DNA from: Vibrio artabrorum
Lineage (GTDB): Bacteria; Pseudomonadota; Gammaproteobacteria; Enterobacterales; Vibrionaceae
Reading direction: 5' to 3'
NCBI RefSeq assembly: GCF_024347295.1
Contig: NZ_AP025458.1
Coordinates: forward strand, 2,852,001 to 2,916,000
Length of the DNA stretch: 64,000 nucleotides
Below, piece after piece: positions 1 to 12,565 of this stretch (its first letter is position 1; each line of letters starts with the position of its first letter). The notes under the pieces were generated by a model. That model worked only from the letters and a program-made list of their open reading frames with translations. It was not told the origin of the DNA and ran no database searches. The position numbers and the translations under genes were made by a program.

Positions 1-2629
1 CAGAGTTGTCTTCCATGATCTGACACCACTTCTCATCAATCAGAGTATTACGTGGAATCAGTACTTCTTCAGTACCTGGCTTAAGAACGTCTTCAGCGAC
101 TACACGACCTAGGGCAAGCTCAGAAAGTGCAACTTTAACGTCACCACCTTCGATGTGAGGCATCATGTCGATACCTTCATGCGTTCCACAGTCATGTTCG
201 TGTACTACAACGTCTTGAGCAACGTCTACTAGACGACGAGTTAGGTAACCCGAGTTTGCTGTTTTCAGTGCTGTATCCGCAAGACCCTTACGAGCACCGT
301 GCGTTGAGATAAAGTACTGAAGAACGTTTAGACCTTCTTTAAAGTTCGCTGTGATCGGCGTTTCGATGATTGAACCATCTGGACGCGCCATCAGACCACG
401 CATACCTGCTAGCTGACGAATCTGAGCTGCAGAACCACGAGCGCCCGAGTCGGCCATCATGTAGATGCTGTTGAACGATTCTTGCTGTTCTTCTTCGCCG
501 TCACGGTTAATAACGGTTTCAGAAGATAGGTTATCCATCATTGCTTTCGCAACGCGGTCGTTAGTAGACGCCCAGATATCGATAACTTTGTTGTAACGCT
601 CACCCGCAGTAACAAGACCAGATTGGAATTGTTCTTGGATTTCGCGAACTTCTTCTTCAGCCGACTCAATTTCATCGTATTTCGCTTGAGGTACAACCAT
701 ATCGTCGATACCTACAGAAACACCAGAAAGTGCCGCGTATGCAAAACCTGCGTACATGATTTGGTCAGCAAATACTACTGTATCTTTTAGACCAAGCTTA
801 CGGTAACACTCGTTAAGAAGGTTAGAAATTTGCTTCTTACCTAACTTTTGGTTAACGATGCTGTACGGTAGGCCAGCTGGAACAATCTGCCACAACATTG
901 CACGACCGACAGTCGTATCAACTAGGCCAGTATTCGTTGTGCTATTACCGTCTTCGTCTACTACAGTTTCAGTGATACGTACCTTAACGCGAGCGTGCAG
1001 CTCAGCCGTCTTAGTACGGTATGCCTTTTCAGCCTCTTCAGGGCCAGCAAGGTACATACCTTCACCTTTCACGTTGATCTTGTCACGTGTCATGTAGTAA
1101 AGACCCAATACAACGTCCTGAGAAGGTACGATGATCGGATCACCTGATGCTGGCGACAGAATGTTATTCGTCGACATCATTAGGGTACGAGCTTCAAGCT
1201 GTGCTTCTAGAGTTAGAGGCACGTGTACCGCCATTTGGTCACCATCGAAGTCGGCGTTGTATGCCGCACACACAAGTGGGTGAAGCTGAATCGCTTTACC
1301 TTCGATTAGTACTGGTTCAAACGCTTGGATACCTAGACGGTGAAGTGTAGGTGCACGGTTAAGCAGTACTGGGTGTTCACGGATAACTTCGTCTAGGATA
1401 TCCCAAACAACCGCTTCTTCACGCTCTACCATTTTCTTAGCAGCTTTGATTGTCGTCGCCATGCCACGAGTTTCTAGCTTGCTGTAGATGAACGGCTTAA
1501 ATAGCTCAAGTGCCATCTTCTTAGGAAGACCACACTGATGCAGACGAAGGTATGGACCCACTGTAATTACAGAACGGCCAGAGTAGTCTACACGTTTACC
1601 TAGAAGGTTCTGACGGAAACGACCTTGCTTACCCTTGATCATATCAGCAAGAGATTTCAGAGGACGCTTGTTAGAACCCGTGATCGCACGACCGCGACGA
1701 CCGTTATCTAGAAGGGCATCAACAGACTCTTGCAACATACGCTTTTCGTTACGTACGATGATGTCTGGAGCCGCTAGCTCTAGAAGGCGCTTCAAACGGT
1801 TGTTACGGTTGATCACACGACGGTAAAGGTCGTTCAGATCAGAAGTCGCAAAGCGACCGCCATCTAGTGGTACTAGAGGACGTAGATCTGGCGGTAGCAC
1901 TGGAAGTACAGTTAGAATCATCCACTCAGGCTTGTTGCCTGATGAGATGAACGCTTCAACTAGCTTCAAGCGCTTAGTAACTTTCTTACGCTTAGTTTCA
2001 GAGTTAGTCGTTTCCAACTCTTCGCGCATTTCTTCCACTTCTTGATGAAGGTCCATTGTTGAAAGCAGATCTTTGATCGCTTCAGCACCCATCTTAGCCG
2101 TGAATTCATCACCCCACTCTTCTAGACGATCCAGATACTCTTCTTCAGTAAGCATCTGAGATTTTTCTAGATCAGTCATACCTGGTTCAGTTACTACGTA
2201 CATTTCGAAGTAAAGAACACGTTCGATATCACGTAGCGGGATATCCATTAGTAGACCGATACGAGACGGTAGTGATTTTAAGAACCAGATGTGAGCAACT
2301 GGTGAAGCAAGCTCGATGTGGCCCATACGGTCACGACGAACTTTAGTTTGTGTAACTTCAACGCCACACTTCTCACAGATAACACCACGGTGCTTCAGGC
2401 GCTTGTATTTGCCACAAAGACATTCGTAGTCTTTAACTGGACCAAAAATACGTGCACAGAACAGACCATCGCGTTCAGGTTTGAACGTACGATAGTTAAT
2501 TGTTTCTGGCTTTTTAACTTCACCAAAAGACCACGAACGGATCGTGTCTGGTGAAGATAGACCGATTTTGATTGCATCAAATTCTTCGGTCTTATGCTGT
2601 GCTTTTAGAAAGTTTAATAAGTCTTTCAC
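1..2629 (-). CDS. rpoC: RNA polymerase subunit beta' (RpoC), partial
   Basis: Large catalytic subunit of RNA polymerase. Only the N-terminal 876 or so residues are inside the window; the gene runs off the left edge. The minus-strand translation begins [13 protein letters not shown] and continues with the zinc-ribbon [13 protein letters not shown]...CEKCGVEV and the motif [20 protein letters not shown], all near-identical to E. coli RpoC. The GTG start at 2629 matches the E. coli GTG start. It lies 90 bp after the rpoB stop, in the usual rpoBC order. Nothing odd is seen in the part present. Confidence 0.97.
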   Translation of the reverse strand, partial: MKDLLNFLKAQHKTEEFDAIKIGLSSPDTIRSWSFGEVKKPETINYRTFKPERDGLFCARIFGPVKDYECLCGKYKRLKHRGVICEKCGVEVTQTKVRRDRMGHIELASPVAHIWFLKSLPSRIGLLMDIPLRDIERVLYFEMYVVTEPGMTDLEKSQMLTEEEYLDRLEEWGDEFTAKMGAEAIKDLLSTMDLHQEVEEMREELETTNSETKRKKVTKRLKLVEAFISSGNKPEWMILTVLPVLPPDLRPLVPLDGGRFATSDLNDLYRRVINRNNRLKRLLELAAPDIIVRNEKRMLQESVDALLDNGRRGRAITGSNKRPLKSLADMIKGKQGRFRQNLLGKRVDYSGRSVITVGPYLRLHQCGLPKKMALELFKPFIYSKLETRGMATTIKAAKKMVEREEAVVWDILDEVIREHPVLLNRAPTLHRLGIQAFEPVLIEGKAIQLHPLVCAAYNADFDGDQMAVHVPLTLEAQLEARTLMMSTNNILSPASGDPIIVPSQDVVLGLYYMTRDKINVKGEGMYLAGPEEAEKAYRTKTAELHARVKVRITETVVDEDGNSTTNTGLVDTTVGRAMLWQIVPAGLPYSIVNQKLGKKQISNLLNECYRKLGLKDTVVFADQIMYAGFAYAALSGVSVGIDDMVVPQAKYDEIESAEEEVREIQEQFQSGLVTAGERYNKVIDIWASTNDRVAKAMMDNLSSETVINRDGEEEQQESFNSIYMMADSGARGSAAQIRQLAGMRGLMARPDGSIIETPITANFKEGLNVLQYFISTHGARKGLADTALKTANSGYLTRRLVDVAQDVVVHEHDCGTHEGIDMMPHIEGGDVKVALSELALGRVVAEDVLKPGTEEVLIPRNTLIDEKWCQIMEDNS

Positions 2630-2650
2630 GTTCAGCTCCTGTAAGGAGTT

Positions 2651-2684
2651 AAAGGAGCTCACCGACTAAAGTGAGCCCCCTTTA
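2651..2684 (-). other. rpoB-rpoC intergenic stem-loop
   Basis: Arms GGGGCTCAC and GTGAGCTCC face each other in the 90-bp rpoB-rpoC gap. No T-run follows on the minus strand, so it does not read as a terminator. It may be an mRNA processing or stability hairpin in the polycistronic message (inference). Confidence 0.45.
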
Positions 2685-2719
2685 CCAAGTAATCCAATCT
2701 TTTTTATAAAAAAGAGGGA

Positions 2720-5700
2720 TTACTCTTCGTCTTCTAGCTCGATGTTGATACCTAGCGAGCGAATCTCTTTCAACAGTACGTTGAACGACTCTGGCATGCC
2801 AGGTTCCATGCTATGGTTGCCATCTACGATGTTCTTATACATCTTAGTACGGCCGTTAACGTCATCCGACTTAACTGTTAGCATTTCTTGTAGAGTATAT
2901 GCAGCACCGTATGCTTCTAGTGCCCATACTTCCATCTCACCGAAACGCTGACCACCGAACTGAGCTTTACCACCAAGTGGTTGCTGAGTTACTAGGCTGT
3001 AAGAACCCGTTGAACGAGCATGCATCTTGTCATCAACCAAGTGGTTCAGTTTCAGCATGTACATGTAACCAACCGTTACAGGACGCTCAAACGAATCACC
3101 AGTACGACCATCAAACAGTTTAAGCTGACCAGACTCTGGCAGATCACCCAGTTTAAGTAGTTCTTTGATTAGAGACTCAGAAGCACCGTCGAACACTGGA
3201 GTCGCGATCGGTAGACCGCCACGTAGGTTCTTAATCAGTGTACGAACTTGATCATCAGACAGTTCAGCAATATCAACTTTCTGACGAGTATCACCAAGAT
3301 CATAAACCTTCTGTAGGAACTCACGGAACTTATGCAGTTCTTGTTGCTCCTTAACCATTTGGTTGATCTTGTCACCGATACCTTTTGCAGCCAAACCTAA
3401 GTGTACTTCTAGGATCTGACCGATGTTCATACGCGATGGTACACCCAGTGGGTTAAGTACGATGTCTACAGGCTGACCTTTCTCATCGTATGGCATGTCT
3501 TCAACAGGGTTAATCTTAGAGATTACACCTTTGTTACCATGACGACCGGCCATTTTATCACCAGGCTGGATACGACGTTTAACCGCTAGGTAAACTTTAA
3601 CAATCTTAAGAACGCCAGGTGCTAGATCATCACCTTGAGTGATTTTACGACGCTTAGTTTCAAACTTCTTATCGAAGTCTGCTTTTAGCTCGTCCCACTG
3701 CTCAGCAAGTTGCTCAAGCTGTGTTTGTAGCGCATCGTCTTCTAGAACTTGCTCTAGCCATTGCTTACGACCGATCGTATCAAGCTTAGCTTCAGAGTAA
3801 CCACCAGACAGAAGTACAGCTTTAACACGGTTAAGAAGGCCACCCTCAAGAATTTGGAACTCTTCAGTTAGATCTTTCTTCGCTTCTTTAAGCTGCATCT
3901 GTTCGATTTCAAGTGCACGTTTGTCTTTCTCTACGCCATCGCGAGTGAAGACTTGTACATCGATGATAGTACCTGAAACAGAGTTTGGTACACGTAGTGA
4001 TGTATCTTTAACATCAGATGCTTTTTCACCGAAGATTGCACGTAGTAGCTTCTCTTCAGGAGTCAGTTGCGTTTCACCTTTAGGGGTTACTTTACCAACC
4101 AGGATGTCGCCACCCTTAACTTCAGCACCGATGTAAACGATACCTGACTCGTCTAGTTTAGACAGAGCAGACTCACCTACGTTTGGAATATCAGCTGTGA
4201 TCTCTTCAGAGCCCAGCTTAGTATCACGAGCCACACAAGACAGTTCTTGAATGTGGATTGTCGTGAAACGGTCTTCTTGAACTACGCGCTCAGATACTAA
4301 GATCGAGTCTTCGAAGTTGTAACCGTTCCAAGGCATAAATGCGATACGCATGTTTTGGCCAAGCGCGAGTTCACCAAGGTCAGTTGAAGGACCATCAGCA
4401 AGAACATCGCCGCGTGCAACTGGTTCACCAGGAAGTACAGTTGGACGTTGGTTAATACATGTGTTTTGGTTCGAACGCGTGTACTTAGTTAGGTTGTAGA
4501 TATCGATACCAGCTTCGCCAGGTACCAATTCATCTTCGTTAACCTTAACTACGATACGAGAAGCGTCAACAGACTGAACTTGACCACCACGTTTAGCAAC
4601 CGCTGTAACACCAGAGTCAACAGCGATGTTACGTTCAATACCAGTACCGACTAAAGGCTTATCTGCTCTCAGTGTTGGTACTGCTTGACGTTGCATGTTG
4701 GCACCCATCAATGCACGGTTCGCATCATCGTGTTCTAGGAACGGGATAAGCGAAGCAGCAATAGATACTACTTGGTTTGTTGCAACGTCCATGTAGTCAA
4801 CGTGATCGCGTGGGTGAAGACCAGATTCACCTTTTTGACGAGCCGTGATTAGCTCATCTGCAAACGTCGATTCTTCAGTAAGAACTGTGTTTGCCTGTGC
4901 GATAACGAATTGACCTTCCTGAATTGCAGACAGGTAATCAACTTCTTCTGTTACTACACCATCTACAACACGACGGTACGGAGTTTCTAGGAAACCGTAA
5001 TCGTTACAACGTGCAAACGCAGATAGCGAGTTAATCAGACCGATGTTTGGACCTTCAGGCGTTTCGATCGGACATAGACGACCGTAGTGCGTTACGTGAA
5101 CGTCACGTACTTCGAAGCCTGCGCGTTCACGAGTAAGACCACCAGGACCTAAAGCAGAAATACGACGTTTGTGCGTCACTTCTGACAATGGGTTGTTTTG
5201 GTCCATAAACTGTGAAAGCTGTGAAGAGCCAAAGAATTCTTTAACTGCAGCAGAGATCGGCTTAGCATTGATAAGATCTTGAGGCATGATTGCATCAAGG
5301 TCACCCAGGCTTAGACGTTCTTTAACGGCACGTTCTACACGAACTAAACCAACACGGAATTGGTTTTCTGCCATTTCACCTACAGAACGGATACGACGGT
5401 TACCAAGGTGGTCGATATCGTCCACTTCGCCTTTACCGTTACGGATGCCGATCAGTTTCTTCATCACTTCAATGATGTCTGATTCATCCAGAGTACCGCG
5501 CTCTTCTTCTTCTTCACGCTCGATAGAGCTGTTGAATTTCATACGGCCTACAGTTGATAGGTCGTAACGATCTTCAGAGAAGAATAGGCTTTCGAATAAT
5601 GATTCTGCAGCTTCTTTTGTTGGTGGCTCGCCAGGTCGCATCATGCGGTAGATTTCTACCAATGCAGAAATGCGATCCACTGTGCTATCTGCACGTAGAG

Positions 5701-6748
5701 TGTCTGACATGAATGGACCATGGTCTAGGTCATTCGTGAACAGCACTTCTAGAGTCTTGTGACCCGCTTGAGACAGGTTAGCCAGCGCTTCTAGACTAAT
5801 TTCTTGGTTCGCACCAACAATGATCTCGCCCGTTGCTTCGTTGATGTAATCTTTCGCAGCAATCTTTTCAACGATGTACTCTACTGGTACTTCGATGTGC
5901 TCAACGCCATCTTTTTCAAGTTGACGGATGTGGCGAGCAGTAACGCGACGGCCAGTCTCAACGTAAGTTTTACCGTTAGCTTCGATGTCGAATGACGCAG
6001 TTTCACCACGTAGACGTTCAGGCACTAACTCCATAAGTAGAGTTTGGTCTTTCACTTCGAAGTTCACTTTGTCGAAGAACAGATCTAAGATCTCTTCTGT
6101 CGATTTACCAAGTGCACGAAGGATAATCGATGCTGGTAGCTTACGACGACGGTCGATACGTACGAATAAGTTATCCTTAGGATCGAACTCAAAGTCTAAC
6201 CATGAGCCACGGTAAGGAATTACACGTGCGTTATAAAGAACTTTACCTGATGAGTGAGTCTTACCCTTATCACTGTCGAAGAACACGCCTGGGCTTCGGT
6301 GCAGCTGGGATACGATAACCCTCTCGGTACCATTAATTACGAAAGTACCATTGTCTGTCATAAGCGGAATTTCGCCCATGTAGACTTCTTGTTCTTTAAT
6401 GTCTTTTACAGTACCTGCTGGTGCATCTCGATCAAAGATAACTAGACGTAGTTTTACGCGTAGTGGCTTTGAGTAAGTAACACCGCGGATTTGACATTCT
6501 TTAACGTCAAAAACTGGCTCACCAAGACGGTAGCTAACGTATTGCAGCTCAGAATTGCCGTTGTAGCTCTGAATTGGAAATACAGAACGGAAAGCAGCTT
6601 CAAGACCGTATTGACCTTCAGGATCCTGTTCGATGAATTTATCGAAAGAATCAAGCTGGATCGATAACAGGTATGGAATGTCCAAAACTTGTGGACGAGT
6701 ACCAAAATCCTTACGGATGCGCTTTTTCTCGGTATAAGAGTAAACCAT
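2720..6748 (-). CDS. rpoB: RNA polymerase subunit beta (RpoB)
   Basis: Beta subunit of RNA polymerase, 1342 aa, exactly the E. coli length. The start was placed at the ATG at 6748 ([16 protein letters not shown]). An upstream in-frame extension of 32 residues is not family-like. The rifampicin-binding cluster ([11 protein letters not shown]...[10 protein letters not shown]) carries the wild-type Asp, His and Ser residues, so a rifampicin-sensitive enzyme is predicted. The C-terminus ends [12 protein letters not shown] as in other gammaproteobacteria. It is followed by rpoC after 90 bp and preceded by an attenuator-like hairpin after rplL. Confidence 0.98.
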   Translation of the reverse strand: MVYSYTEKKRIRKDFGTRPQVLDIPYLLSIQLDSFDKFIEQDPEGQYGLEAAFRSVFPIQSYNGNSELQYVSYRLGEPVFDVKECQIRGVTYSKPLRVKLRLVIFDRDAPAGTVKDIKEQEVYMGEIPLMTDNGTFVINGTERVIVSQLHRSPGVFFDSDKGKTHSSGKVLYNARVIPYRGSWLDFEFDPKDNLFVRIDRRRKLPASIILRALGKSTEEILDLFFDKVNFEVKDQTLLMELVPERLRGETASFDIEANGKTYVETGRRVTARHIRQLEKDGVEHIEVPVEYIVEKIAAKDYINEATGEIIVGANQEISLEALANLSQAGHKTLEVLFTNDLDHGPFMSDTLRADSTVDRISALVEIYRMMRPGEPPTKEAAESLFESLFFSEDRYDLSTVGRMKFNSSIEREEEEERGTLDESDIIEVMKKLIGIRNGKGEVDDIDHLGNRRIRSVGEMAENQFRVGLVRVERAVKERLSLGDLDAIMPQDLINAKPISAAVKEFFGSSQLSQFMDQNNPLSEVTHKRRISALGPGGLTRERAGFEVRDVHVTHYGRLCPIETPEGPNIGLINSLSAFARCNDYGFLETPYRRVVDGVVTEEVDYLSAIQEGQFVIAQANTVLTEESTFADELITARQKGESGLHPRDHVDYMDVATNQVVSIAASLIPFLEHDDANRALMGANMQRQAVPTLRADKPLVGTGIERNIAVDSGVTAVAKRGGQVQSVDASRIVVKVNEDELVPGEAGIDIYNLTKYTRSNQNTCINQRPTVLPGEPVARGDVLADGPSTDLGELALGQNMRIAFMPWNGYNFEDSILVSERVVQEDRFTTIHIQELSCVARDTKLGSEEITADIPNVGESALSKLDESGIVYIGAEVKGGDILVGKVTPKGETQLTPEEKLLRAIFGEKASDVKDTSLRVPNSVSGTIIDVQVFTRDGVEKDKRALEIEQMQLKEAKKDLTEEFQILEGGLLNRVKAVLLSGGYSEAKLDTIGRKQWLEQVLEDDALQTQLEQLAEQWDELKADFDKKFETKRRKITQGDDLAPGVLKIVKVYLAVKRRIQPGDKMAGRHGNKGVISKINPVEDMPYDEKGQPVDIVLNPLGVPSRMNIGQILEVHLGLAAKGIGDKINQMVKEQQELHKFREFLQKVYDLGDTRQKVDIAELSDDQVRTLIKNLRGGLPIATPVFDGASESLIKELLKLGDLPESGQLKLFDGRTGDSFERPVTVGYMYMLKLNHLVDDKMHARSTGSYSLVTQQPLGGKAQFGGQRFGEMEVWALEAYGAAYTLQEMLTVKSDDVNGRTKMYKNIVDGNHSMEPGMPESFNVLLKEIRSLGINIELEDEE

Positions 6749-6918
6749 GGGGTTCCTCAGCTCGCTGATAAGTGACCCAAACCACCCAAAACACTCTTCA
6801 GAGGGGGTGGTGACAAACAGCTGTTTACTGTAGTGAACAATCATTTCGAAAAAATGACTGTTTTTTTGCTTGGATTATGACGGTTAAACAGCGGAAAATT
6901 CGTCATAGCCCTACAGCG

Positions 6919-6950
6919 CAAAAAGGCCGGTGGTTAATAAACCACCAGCC
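6919..6950 (-). terminator. rplL-rpoB attenuator/terminator hairpin
   Basis: On the minus strand GGCTGGTGGTT-TATT-AACCACCGGCC is followed by a T-run, about 30 bp after the rplL stop and 170 bp before rpoB. Position and form match the partial terminator known between rplL and rpoB in E. coli, which lowers rpoBC expression relative to the ribosomal proteins. Confidence 0.8.
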
Positions 6951-6982
6951 ATTAGCCTTGCGGCTAAGAAATTAAGTAATAA

Positions 6983-7351
6983 TTACTTGATTTCAACAGA
7001 AGCGCCAGCTTCTTCTAGCTGTGCTTTAAGAGCTTCAGCTTCAGCTTTGTCAACGCCTTCTTTAAGCGCTGCAGGAGCTGAGTCTACAAGACCTTTAGCT
7101 TCTTTAAGACCTAGGCCAGTTGCGCCACGTACAGCTTTGATAACTTGTACTTTGTTAGCGCCAGCAGCAGTTAGGATAACGTCGAATTCAGTTTGCTCAG
7201 CAGCAGCGTCGCCGCCAGCTGCGCCGCCAGCTACAACAGCAGCAGCTGCAGTAACGCCGAATTTTTCTTCCATAGCTTCGATAAGCTCAACAACTTGCAT
7301 TACAGACATTTCTGCAACTGCGTCTAGGATTTGCTCGTTAGTAATAGACAT
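6983..7351 (-). CDS. rplL: 50S ribosomal protein L7/L12
   Basis: Stalk protein of the large subunit, 122 aa, that recruits translation GTPases. The order is an N-terminal dimerisation domain ([15 protein letters not shown]), an Ala/Gly-rich hinge ([17 protein letters not shown]) and a C-terminal domain with [20 protein letters not shown]. It is 57 bp downstream of rplJ in the standard rplJL unit and precedes the rpoB attenuator. The L10 leader probably controls it together with rplJ (known for the family). Confidence 0.98.
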   Translation of the reverse strand: MSITNEQILDAVAEMSVMQVVELIEAMEEKFGVTAAAAVVAGGAAGGDAAAEQTEFDVILTAAGANKVQVIKAVRGATGLGLKEAKGLVDSAPAALKEGVDKAEAEALKAQLEEAGASVEIK

Positions 7352-7408
7352 AACAATTCTCTTTTAAGTCAACAATAAGTTTAAATAGCAACCAGTGAAA
7401 AGCAAGGC

Positions 7409-7903
7409 TTATGCCGCAGCTTCTTCTTTTTGGTCGCGAACAGCAGCGATAGTACGAACCAGCTTGCCAGCAGAAGCTTCTTTCATGCACATCATTAGGC
7501 GTGCGATAGCTTCGTCGTAAGTTGGTAGTGTCGCTAGTACTTCAGCATCAGTAACTGCGCCTTCAAATGCAGCAGCTTTGATCTCGAAATCTTTATTCTC
7601 TTTAGCGAAGTCTTTGAAAAGACGCGCTGCAGCACCTGGGTGCTCATTAGAGAATGCGATCAGAGTTGGACCAGTGAAAGTGTCTACTAGACACTCGTAG
7701 TCTGTACCCTGAACCGCACGGCGTGCTAGTGTGTTACGAACAACTTTCATGTAAACACCCGCTTCGCGAGCTTGTTTACGTAGAGAAGTCATTGCGCCAA
7801 CTTCAACGCCACGAGAATCAGCTACAACTGCAGAAAGTGCACCACTGGCAGCTTCGTTGACTTCAGCAACAATTGCTTTTTTGTCTTGAAGATTTAAAGC
7901 CAT
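7409..7903 (-). CDS. rplJ: 50S ribosomal protein L10
   Basis: Base of the L7/L12 stalk, 164 aa, one residue or so shorter than E. coli L10. It starts [19 protein letters not shown] and contains [14 protein letters not shown], with a C-terminal helical tail for L7/L12 dimers. It is preceded by a 250-bp leader with a strong promoter, where L10-L12 feedback binding would be expected (family knowledge; the binding site itself was not resolved here). Confidence 0.98.
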   Translation of the reverse strand: MALNLQDKKAIVAEVNEAASGALSAVVADSRGVEVGAMTSLRKQAREAGVYMKVVRNTLARRAVQGTDYECLVDTFTGPTLIAFSNEHPGAAARLFKDFAKENKDFEIKAAAFEGAVTDAEVLATLPTYDEAIARLMMCMKEASAGKLVRTIAAVRDQKEEAAA

Positions 7904-8124
7904 TTGGATTAACCTCTGGTTGTGATTACAGCACCCAATACAAAATGTATTGAGCGTTTACGATATTATTTAAAAATGAATAAATTCACTTCAAACCACA
8001 ATATCGCCTACGTAGGTTTTATTAAGCCATCAACAATCTAATGAAAATCGACGGCGCCTACGGTCTTGGGATAGATGATTTCAAATTGCTTTAAAACCAC
8101 CCAACCACAAATATTAGGCGCAGA

Positions 8125-8152
8125 AGTATACACTAAATCTGCACCTAAGCAA
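8125..8152 (-). promoter_or_regulatory. rplJL promoter (P-L10)
   Basis: On the minus strand TTGCTT (8152-8147), a 16-bp spacer and TATACT (8130-8125), followed by a GC-rich stretch. The promoter abuts the rplA stop codon at 8154. The 7904-8124 stretch is the long untranslated leader, where L10 autoregulation is known in E. coli. Confidence 0.65.
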
Positions 8153-8153
8153 A

Positions 8154-8858
8154 TTAGTTTGCTTGAGTGTTCAGGCTAGCCTGATCTACAGCAACACCAG
8201 CACCCATCGTAGTAGAGATGCTTACTTTCTTCAGGAAAGTACCTTTCGCTGAAGAAGGCTTAGCTTTCTTAAGAGCAACTAGAAGAGCTTCTAGGTTCTC
8301 TTGAAGCTGGTTAGCTTCGAAAGATGCTTTACCGATAGTAGTGTGGATGATGCCGTTCTTGTCGTTACGGTAACGAACCTGACCTGCTTTAGCGTTCTTA
8401 ACCGCTTCAGCAACGTTAGGAGTTACAGTACCAACTTTAGGGTTTGGCATTAGACCGCGTGGACCTAGGATTGTACCTAGTTGACCAACAACGCGCATTG
8501 CATCTGGAGAAGCAACAACAACGTCGAAGTTCATTTCGCCTTTTTTCACTAGCTCTGCAAGATCTTCCATACCAACGATATCTGCGCCAGCTGCTTTAGC
8601 TGCTTCTGCGTTTGCACCTTGAGTGAACACAGCAACGCGGATATCACGGCCAGTACCGTGAGGTAGCACAGTTGCGCCACGTACGTTTTGGTCAGATTTA
8701 CGAGCATCGATGCCTAGATTAACAGCAACATCTACAGACTCAACGAATTTAGCAGTCGCTAGTTCTTTAAGAAGAGCAACAGCTTCGTTGATTTCGTATT
8801 CTTTAGTCGCGTCAACTTTGTCGCGGATTACGCGCATGCGCTTAGTAAGTTTAGCCAT
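8154..8858 (-). CDS. rplA: 50S ribosomal protein L1
   Basis: L1 stalk protein, 234 aa, as in E. coli. Recognised by the start [44 protein letters not shown] and [16 protein letters not shown]. It follows rplK with a 4-bp gap, the classical L11-L1 operon in which L1 represses its own mRNA. No unusual features. Confidence 0.98.
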   Translation of the reverse strand: MAKLTKRMRVIRDKVDATKEYEINEAVALLKELATAKFVESVDVAVNLGIDARKSDQNVRGATVLPHGTGRDIRVAVFTQGANAEAAKAAGADIVGMEDLAELVKKGEMNFDVVVASPDAMRVVGQLGTILGPRGLMPNPKVGTVTPNVAEAVKNAKAGQVRYRNDKNGIIHTTIGKASFEANQLQENLEALLVALKKAKPSSAKGTFLKKVSISTTMGAGVAVDQASLNTQAN

Positions 8859-8862
8859 GATC

Positions 8863-9291
8863 TTATCCCTCTACCACTAGGCCCATTGAACGAGCAGTAC
8901 CAGCAATAGAACGCTTCATTGCTTCGATGTCAGCACCAGTCATATCAGCAGCTTTAGTTTCTGCGATTTCCTGTACTTGAGCGTCAGTTACTGTGCCCAC
9001 TTTTTCAGTGTTTGGACGACCTGAACCAGACTTAACGCCAGCAGCTTTCTTAAGAAGAACAGCAGCAGGTGGAGTCTTAGTTACGAACGTGAAAGAACGG
9101 TCGTTGTAAACAGTAATAACTACTGGAGTAGGTAGACCTTTCTCAACAGATTCTGTTTTTGCGTTGAACGCTTTACAGAATTCCATGATGTTCACGCCGT
9201 GTTGACCTAGTGCAGGACCAACCGGTGGACTTGGGTTTGCCATACCAGCTGCAACTTGCAGTTTGATATAAGCTTCAACTTTCTTAGCCAT
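8863..9291 (-). CDS. rplK: 50S ribosomal protein L11
   Basis: Component of the GTPase-associated centre, 142 aa. The start was taken at the ATG at 9291 ([13 protein letters not shown]), which gives exactly the E. coli length; a 13-residue upstream extension was rejected. Contains the family signature [21 protein letters not shown] and the 23S-binding C-terminal domain ([14 protein letters not shown]). First gene of the rplKA operon, transcribed separately from nusG after a terminator. Confidence 0.98.
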   Translation of the reverse strand: MAKKVEAYIKLQVAAGMANPSPPVGPALGQHGVNIMEFCKAFNAKTESVEKGLPTPVVITVYNDRSFTFVTKTPPAAVLLKKAAGVKSGSGRPNTEKVGTVTDAQVQEIAETKAADMTGADIEAMKRSIAGTARSMGLVVEG

Positions 9292-9380
9292 GATATTTCC
9301 TAATATTTTGGGTACATGCGCTAGCCGCAAGGCGAGCTCCCCATAAATTCAATGAACTCTTCTTTACTTCCATAGAAGCA

Positions 9381-9415
9381 AAAAGGCGCGAAATTATAAT
9401 CATAATTCGCGCCTT
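9381..9415 (-). terminator. Rho-independent terminator after nusG
   Basis: Minus strand: AAAGGCGCGAA, an AT-rich loop, then TTCGCGCCTTTTT. The perfect GC-rich stem plus T-run sits between the nusG stop and the rplK start, separating the secE-nusG and rplKA units. Confidence 0.85.
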
Positions 9416-9504
9416 TAACAACCCTAACAAGGTGATTTTTTATACTCTTTTATTTTGAACAACTTATGAAGTAATTATCCACAGCTTGCTCAAAGATTCG
9501 AGTA

Positions 9505-10053
9505 TTAGTCCAGTTTTTCAACTTGACCGAATTCAAGCTCAACCGGTGTTGCACGACCAAAGATCGATACAGATACCTTAATGCGGCTTTTCTCGTAATC
9601 GACTTCTTCAACAGTACCGTTGAAGTCAGCAAATGGACCATCGTTCACACGAACCACTTCACCCGCTTCGAACATTGTCTTAGGACGTGGAGACTCGCTC
9701 GCTTTCTCTAGACGGTTCAAGATAGCATCAGCTTCTTTATCAGTGATTGGTGCTGGACGATCAGAGGTACCACCAATGAAGCCCATAACACGAGGAATGC
9801 TACGTACTAAGTGCCATGATTCATCATTCATGATCATTTGCACTAATACGTAACCTGGGAAGAACTTACGTTCGCTTTTACGGCGTTGACCTGCACGCAT
9901 TTCCACTACTTCTTCAGTAGGTACTAAAACGTCACCAAAGAATTCTTCCATGTCGTGCATTTTAATATGTTCGCGTAGCGATTGAGATACACGACCTTCA
10001 TAGCCAGAAAAGGCTTGAACTACATACCAACGTTTTTTTGGAGCTTCACTCAT
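9505..10053 (-). CDS. nusG: Transcription termination/antitermination factor NusG
   Basis: Elongation factor that binds RNA polymerase and couples to Rho or to ribosomal S10, 182 aa (E. coli 181). The N-terminal NGN domain begins [17 protein letters not shown] and contains [12 protein letters not shown] and FPGYVLVQM. The C-terminal KOW domain contains [29 protein letters not shown]. It follows secE by 13 bp in the conserved secE-nusG pair. NusG also takes part in rRNA antitermination, which is relevant to the three downstream rrn operons with boxA sites. Confidence 0.98.
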   Translation of the reverse strand: MSEAPKKRWYVVQAFSGYEGRVSQSLREHIKMHDMEEFFGDVLVPTEEVVEMRAGQRRKSERKFFPGYVLVQMIMNDESWHLVRSIPRVMGFIGGTSDRPAPITDKEADAILNRLEKASESPRPKTMFEAGEVVRVNDGPFADFNGTVEEVDYEKSRIKVSVSIFGRATPVELEFGQVEKLD

Positions 10054-10066
10054 GAATCAGAACCCT

Positions 10067-10444
10067 CTACACCCCAGTCGCTAGAGAAACCAGACGGACC
10101 ATAATGCCGTCAATTCCCCATAGCACTAGAGACATAACAATACATACAGCTAAAACGATCAATGTAGTTTGCATAGTTTCTTGGCGAGTAGGCCAAACTA
10201 CTTTACGAATCTCCATACGGGATTCTTTTGCAAAATCGATCGCAGCTTTACCTTTAGTTGTTGTTGCTGCAACGCCTAATGCGGCAGCAATCAGCACAAC
10301 TACACCTGCAGCGCGAATTACAACAGACAATTCACCATACAGGTAATTACCCACAACAGCAGCAGCTAACAGAACAAAAGCGGCGACCCACTTCATTGTA
10401 TCTGCTGCACCTGAGCTATCAGGAGTTTCAGCGTTTGCTTTCAT
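10067..10444 (-). CDS. secE: Preprotein translocase subunit SecE
   Basis: Essential small subunit of the SecYEG translocon, 125 aa. Shows three hydrophobic stretches (about 18-36, 42-62 and 92-113), as in the enterobacterial three-TM form. The conserved cytoplasmic amphipathic helix is [20 protein letters not shown], with the signature VVWPTRQET. Upstream, 10445-10620 is non-coding with no clear promoter call from me; the next element is the tufB terminator. Confidence 0.96.
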   Translation of the reverse strand: MKANAETPDSSGAADTMKWVAAFVLLAAAVVGNYLYGELSVVIRAAGVVVLIAAALGVAATTTKGKAAIDFAKESRMEIRKVVWPTRQETMQTTLIVLAVCIVMSLVLWGIDGIMVRLVSLATGV

Positions 10445-10620
10445 AAAACCAACCTGTGATAAGTCTTAAATATAGACGACAATAACCCCGCTGTTGCAGG
10501 GCACATTCCTTTGCGTTGCAAAACAACACATTTAACAGTCATTTTAGTCAAAAAGACCGTTTAATTCTTTACTAAGAGCTAAAATCGATGCCAAAACATC
10601 CAACTCTTTTTTCAGCGCAG

Positions 10621-10649
10621 AAAAAGGGCATCAAATGATGCCCTTTTTA
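10621..10649 (-). terminator. Rho-independent terminator after tufB
   Basis: Minus strand AAAAAGGGCATCA-TTTG-TGATGCCCTTTTT, 19 bp after the tufB stop. It is symmetric and could work in both directions, but only the minus-strand unit is transcribed here. Confidence 0.9.
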
Positions 10650-10667
10650 CTAGTGGTTCGTCAAATC

Positions 10668-11852
10668 TTATGCAAAGATTTTAGCTACAACACCAGCACC
10701 AACTGTACGGCCACCTTCGCGGATTGCGAAACGTAGACCTTCGTCCATTGCGATTGGAGCGATTAGCTCAACCGTCATTTGAACGTTGTCACCTGGCATT
10801 ACCATTTCTACGCCTTCTGGTAGAGTGATGTCGCCTGTTACGTCAGTCGTACGGAAGTAGAACTGTGGACGGTAACCTTTGAAGAAAGGTGTGTGACGGC
10901 CGCCTTCGTCTTTAGAAAGTACGTATACTTCAGACTCAAACTTAGTGTGTGGGTTGATAGAACCTTTCGCAGAAAGTACTTGACCACGTTCAACGTCATC
11001 ACGCTTAGTACCACGTAGAAGTGCACCAACGTTCTCACCTGCACGACCTTCGTCAAGCAGTTTACGGAACATTTCAACACCAGTACAAGTAGTAACAGTC
11101 GTCTCTTTGATACCAACGATTTCTACTTCGTCACCTACGCGTAGGATACCACGCTCGATACGACCAGTTACAACTGTACCACGACCTTGAATTGAGAATA
11201 CATCTTCAATTGGTAGTAGGAACGGTTGGTCTACTGCACGCTCTGGCTCAGGGATGTAAGAATCTAGTGCTTCTGCAAGCTCAATGATCTTGTCTTCCCA
11301 CTGCTTCTCGCCGTTTAGTGCGCCAAGTGCAGAACCTTGGATAACTGGTAGGTCATCACCAGGGAAGTCGTATTCAGAAAGAAGTTCACGAACTTCCATC
11401 TCAACTAGCTCTAGAAGCTCTTCGTCATCAACCATGTCACATTTGTTCATGAATACGATGATGTAAGGGATACCAACTTGACGACCAAGTAGGATGTGCT
11501 CACGAGTTTGAGGCATAGGGCCGTCAGTCGCAGCAACAACTAGGATACCGCCGTCCATTTGTGCAGCACCAGTGATCATGTTTTTAACATAATCCGCGTG
11601 TCCTGGACAGTCTACGTGTGCGTAGTGACGTGCTGGAGTGTCGTACTCAACGTGAGAAGTTGCGATTGTGATGCCGCGCTCACGCTCTTCTGGAGCGTTA
11701 TCGATAGATGCGAAATCTTTAGCAACACCGCCGTATACTTTTGCAAGAGTAGTACAGATAGCAGCAGTTAGAGTTGTTTTACCGTGGTCAACGTGGCCGA
11801 TAGTACCAACGTTTACGTGCGGTTTCGTACGTTCAAATTTTTCTTTAGACAT
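10668..11852 (-). CDS. tuf: Elongation factor Tu
   Basis: GTPase that delivers aminoacyl-tRNA to the ribosome, 394 aa as in E. coli. The start ATG at 11852 ([16 protein letters not shown]) replaces a spurious 18-residue extension. P-loop GHVDHGKT, switch region RGITI, DCPGH, NKCD and GSAL are all present, and the C-terminus is [16 protein letters not shown]. It lies downstream of four tRNA genes in the same order as E. coli thrU-tyrU-glyT-thrT-tufB, so the tRNAs and mRNA probably come from one precursor. Confidence 0.98.
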   Translation of the reverse strand: MSKEKFERTKPHVNVGTIGHVDHGKTTLTAAICTTLAKVYGGVAKDFASIDNAPEERERGITIATSHVEYDTPARHYAHVDCPGHADYVKNMITGAAQMDGGILVVAATDGPMPQTREHILLGRQVGIPYIIVFMNKCDMVDDEELLELVEMEVRELLSEYDFPGDDLPVIQGSALGALNGEKQWEDKIIELAEALDSYIPEPERAVDQPFLLPIEDVFSIQGRGTVVTGRIERGILRVGDEVEIVGIKETTVTTCTGVEMFRKLLDEGRAGENVGALLRGTKRDDVERGQVLSAKGSINPHTKFESEVYVLSKDEGGRHTPFFKGYRPQFYFRTTDVTGDITLPEGVEMVMPGDNVQMTVELIAPIAMDEGLRFAIREGGRTVGAGVVAKIFA

Positions 11853-11946
11853 GGGGTGTCCCTCTAGGTACGGATTAGGTGGTTTAAAATAAGACCACGC
11901 AACCAAAAAAATAGTTGTCTTTATTAAAGGAGAAGAAGCTTTAGAC

Positions 11947-12022
11947 TGGTGCTAATACCCAGAGTCGAACTGGGGACCTCACCCTTACCAAGGGTGCGCT
12001 CTACCGACTGAGCTATATCAGC
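11947..12022 (-). tRNA. tRNA-Thr (GGT)
   Basis: Cloverleaf readable on the minus strand: acceptor GCTGATA/TATTAGC, anticodon loop TTGGTAA with GGT, T-loop GTTCGACTC, encoded CCA. 76 nt including CCA. Last tRNA before tufB (thrT position). Confidence 0.96.
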
Positions 12023-12035
12023 ACACAAAATGAGT

Positions 12036-12110
<75 letters not shown>

Positions 12111-12149
12111 AACACGTAACTCTGTTTGAGCTATTTAACCTTTAGAATA

Positions 12150-12234
<85 letters not shown>

Positions 12235-12279
12235 AAATTTTGAGCTTTCTCTCGCTGACCTTATCGATAAGGGAGAAAG

Positions 12280-12355
<76 letters not shown>

Positions 12356-12368
12356 ACAAGTGGGGCGC

Positions 12369-12397
12369 ATTTTATTGAATGATTTTCCACCTTGCAA
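12369..12397 (-). promoter_or_regulatory. Promoter of tRNA-tufB operon
   Basis: Minus strand TTGCAA (12397-12392), 17-bp spacer, TAAAAT (12374-12369), followed by a GC-rich discriminator (GCGCCCC). This is typical of stringently controlled stable-RNA promoters. It lies 13 bp before the first tRNA. Confidence 0.7.
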
Positions 12398-12565
12398 TAG
12401 TAAATTGAAAAAAAATGGAAAATTCTCTTATCAAATTCCCATATACAGCAATTTAGCTCAAGGTTTACGCCTTTAACCTACATCTAGTACAGGAAGATAT
12501 TTAATTTATCTAACGCTTGATGTATTTTCCATGCACTTGTTTTGTCATTCACTATAGAGTTTTGT

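Noticed and set aside
6930..7367. 145-codon plus-strand frame opposite rplL
   Set aside because: Ala/Ser-rich shadow of the rplL coding sequence on the other strand; no start signal and no family.
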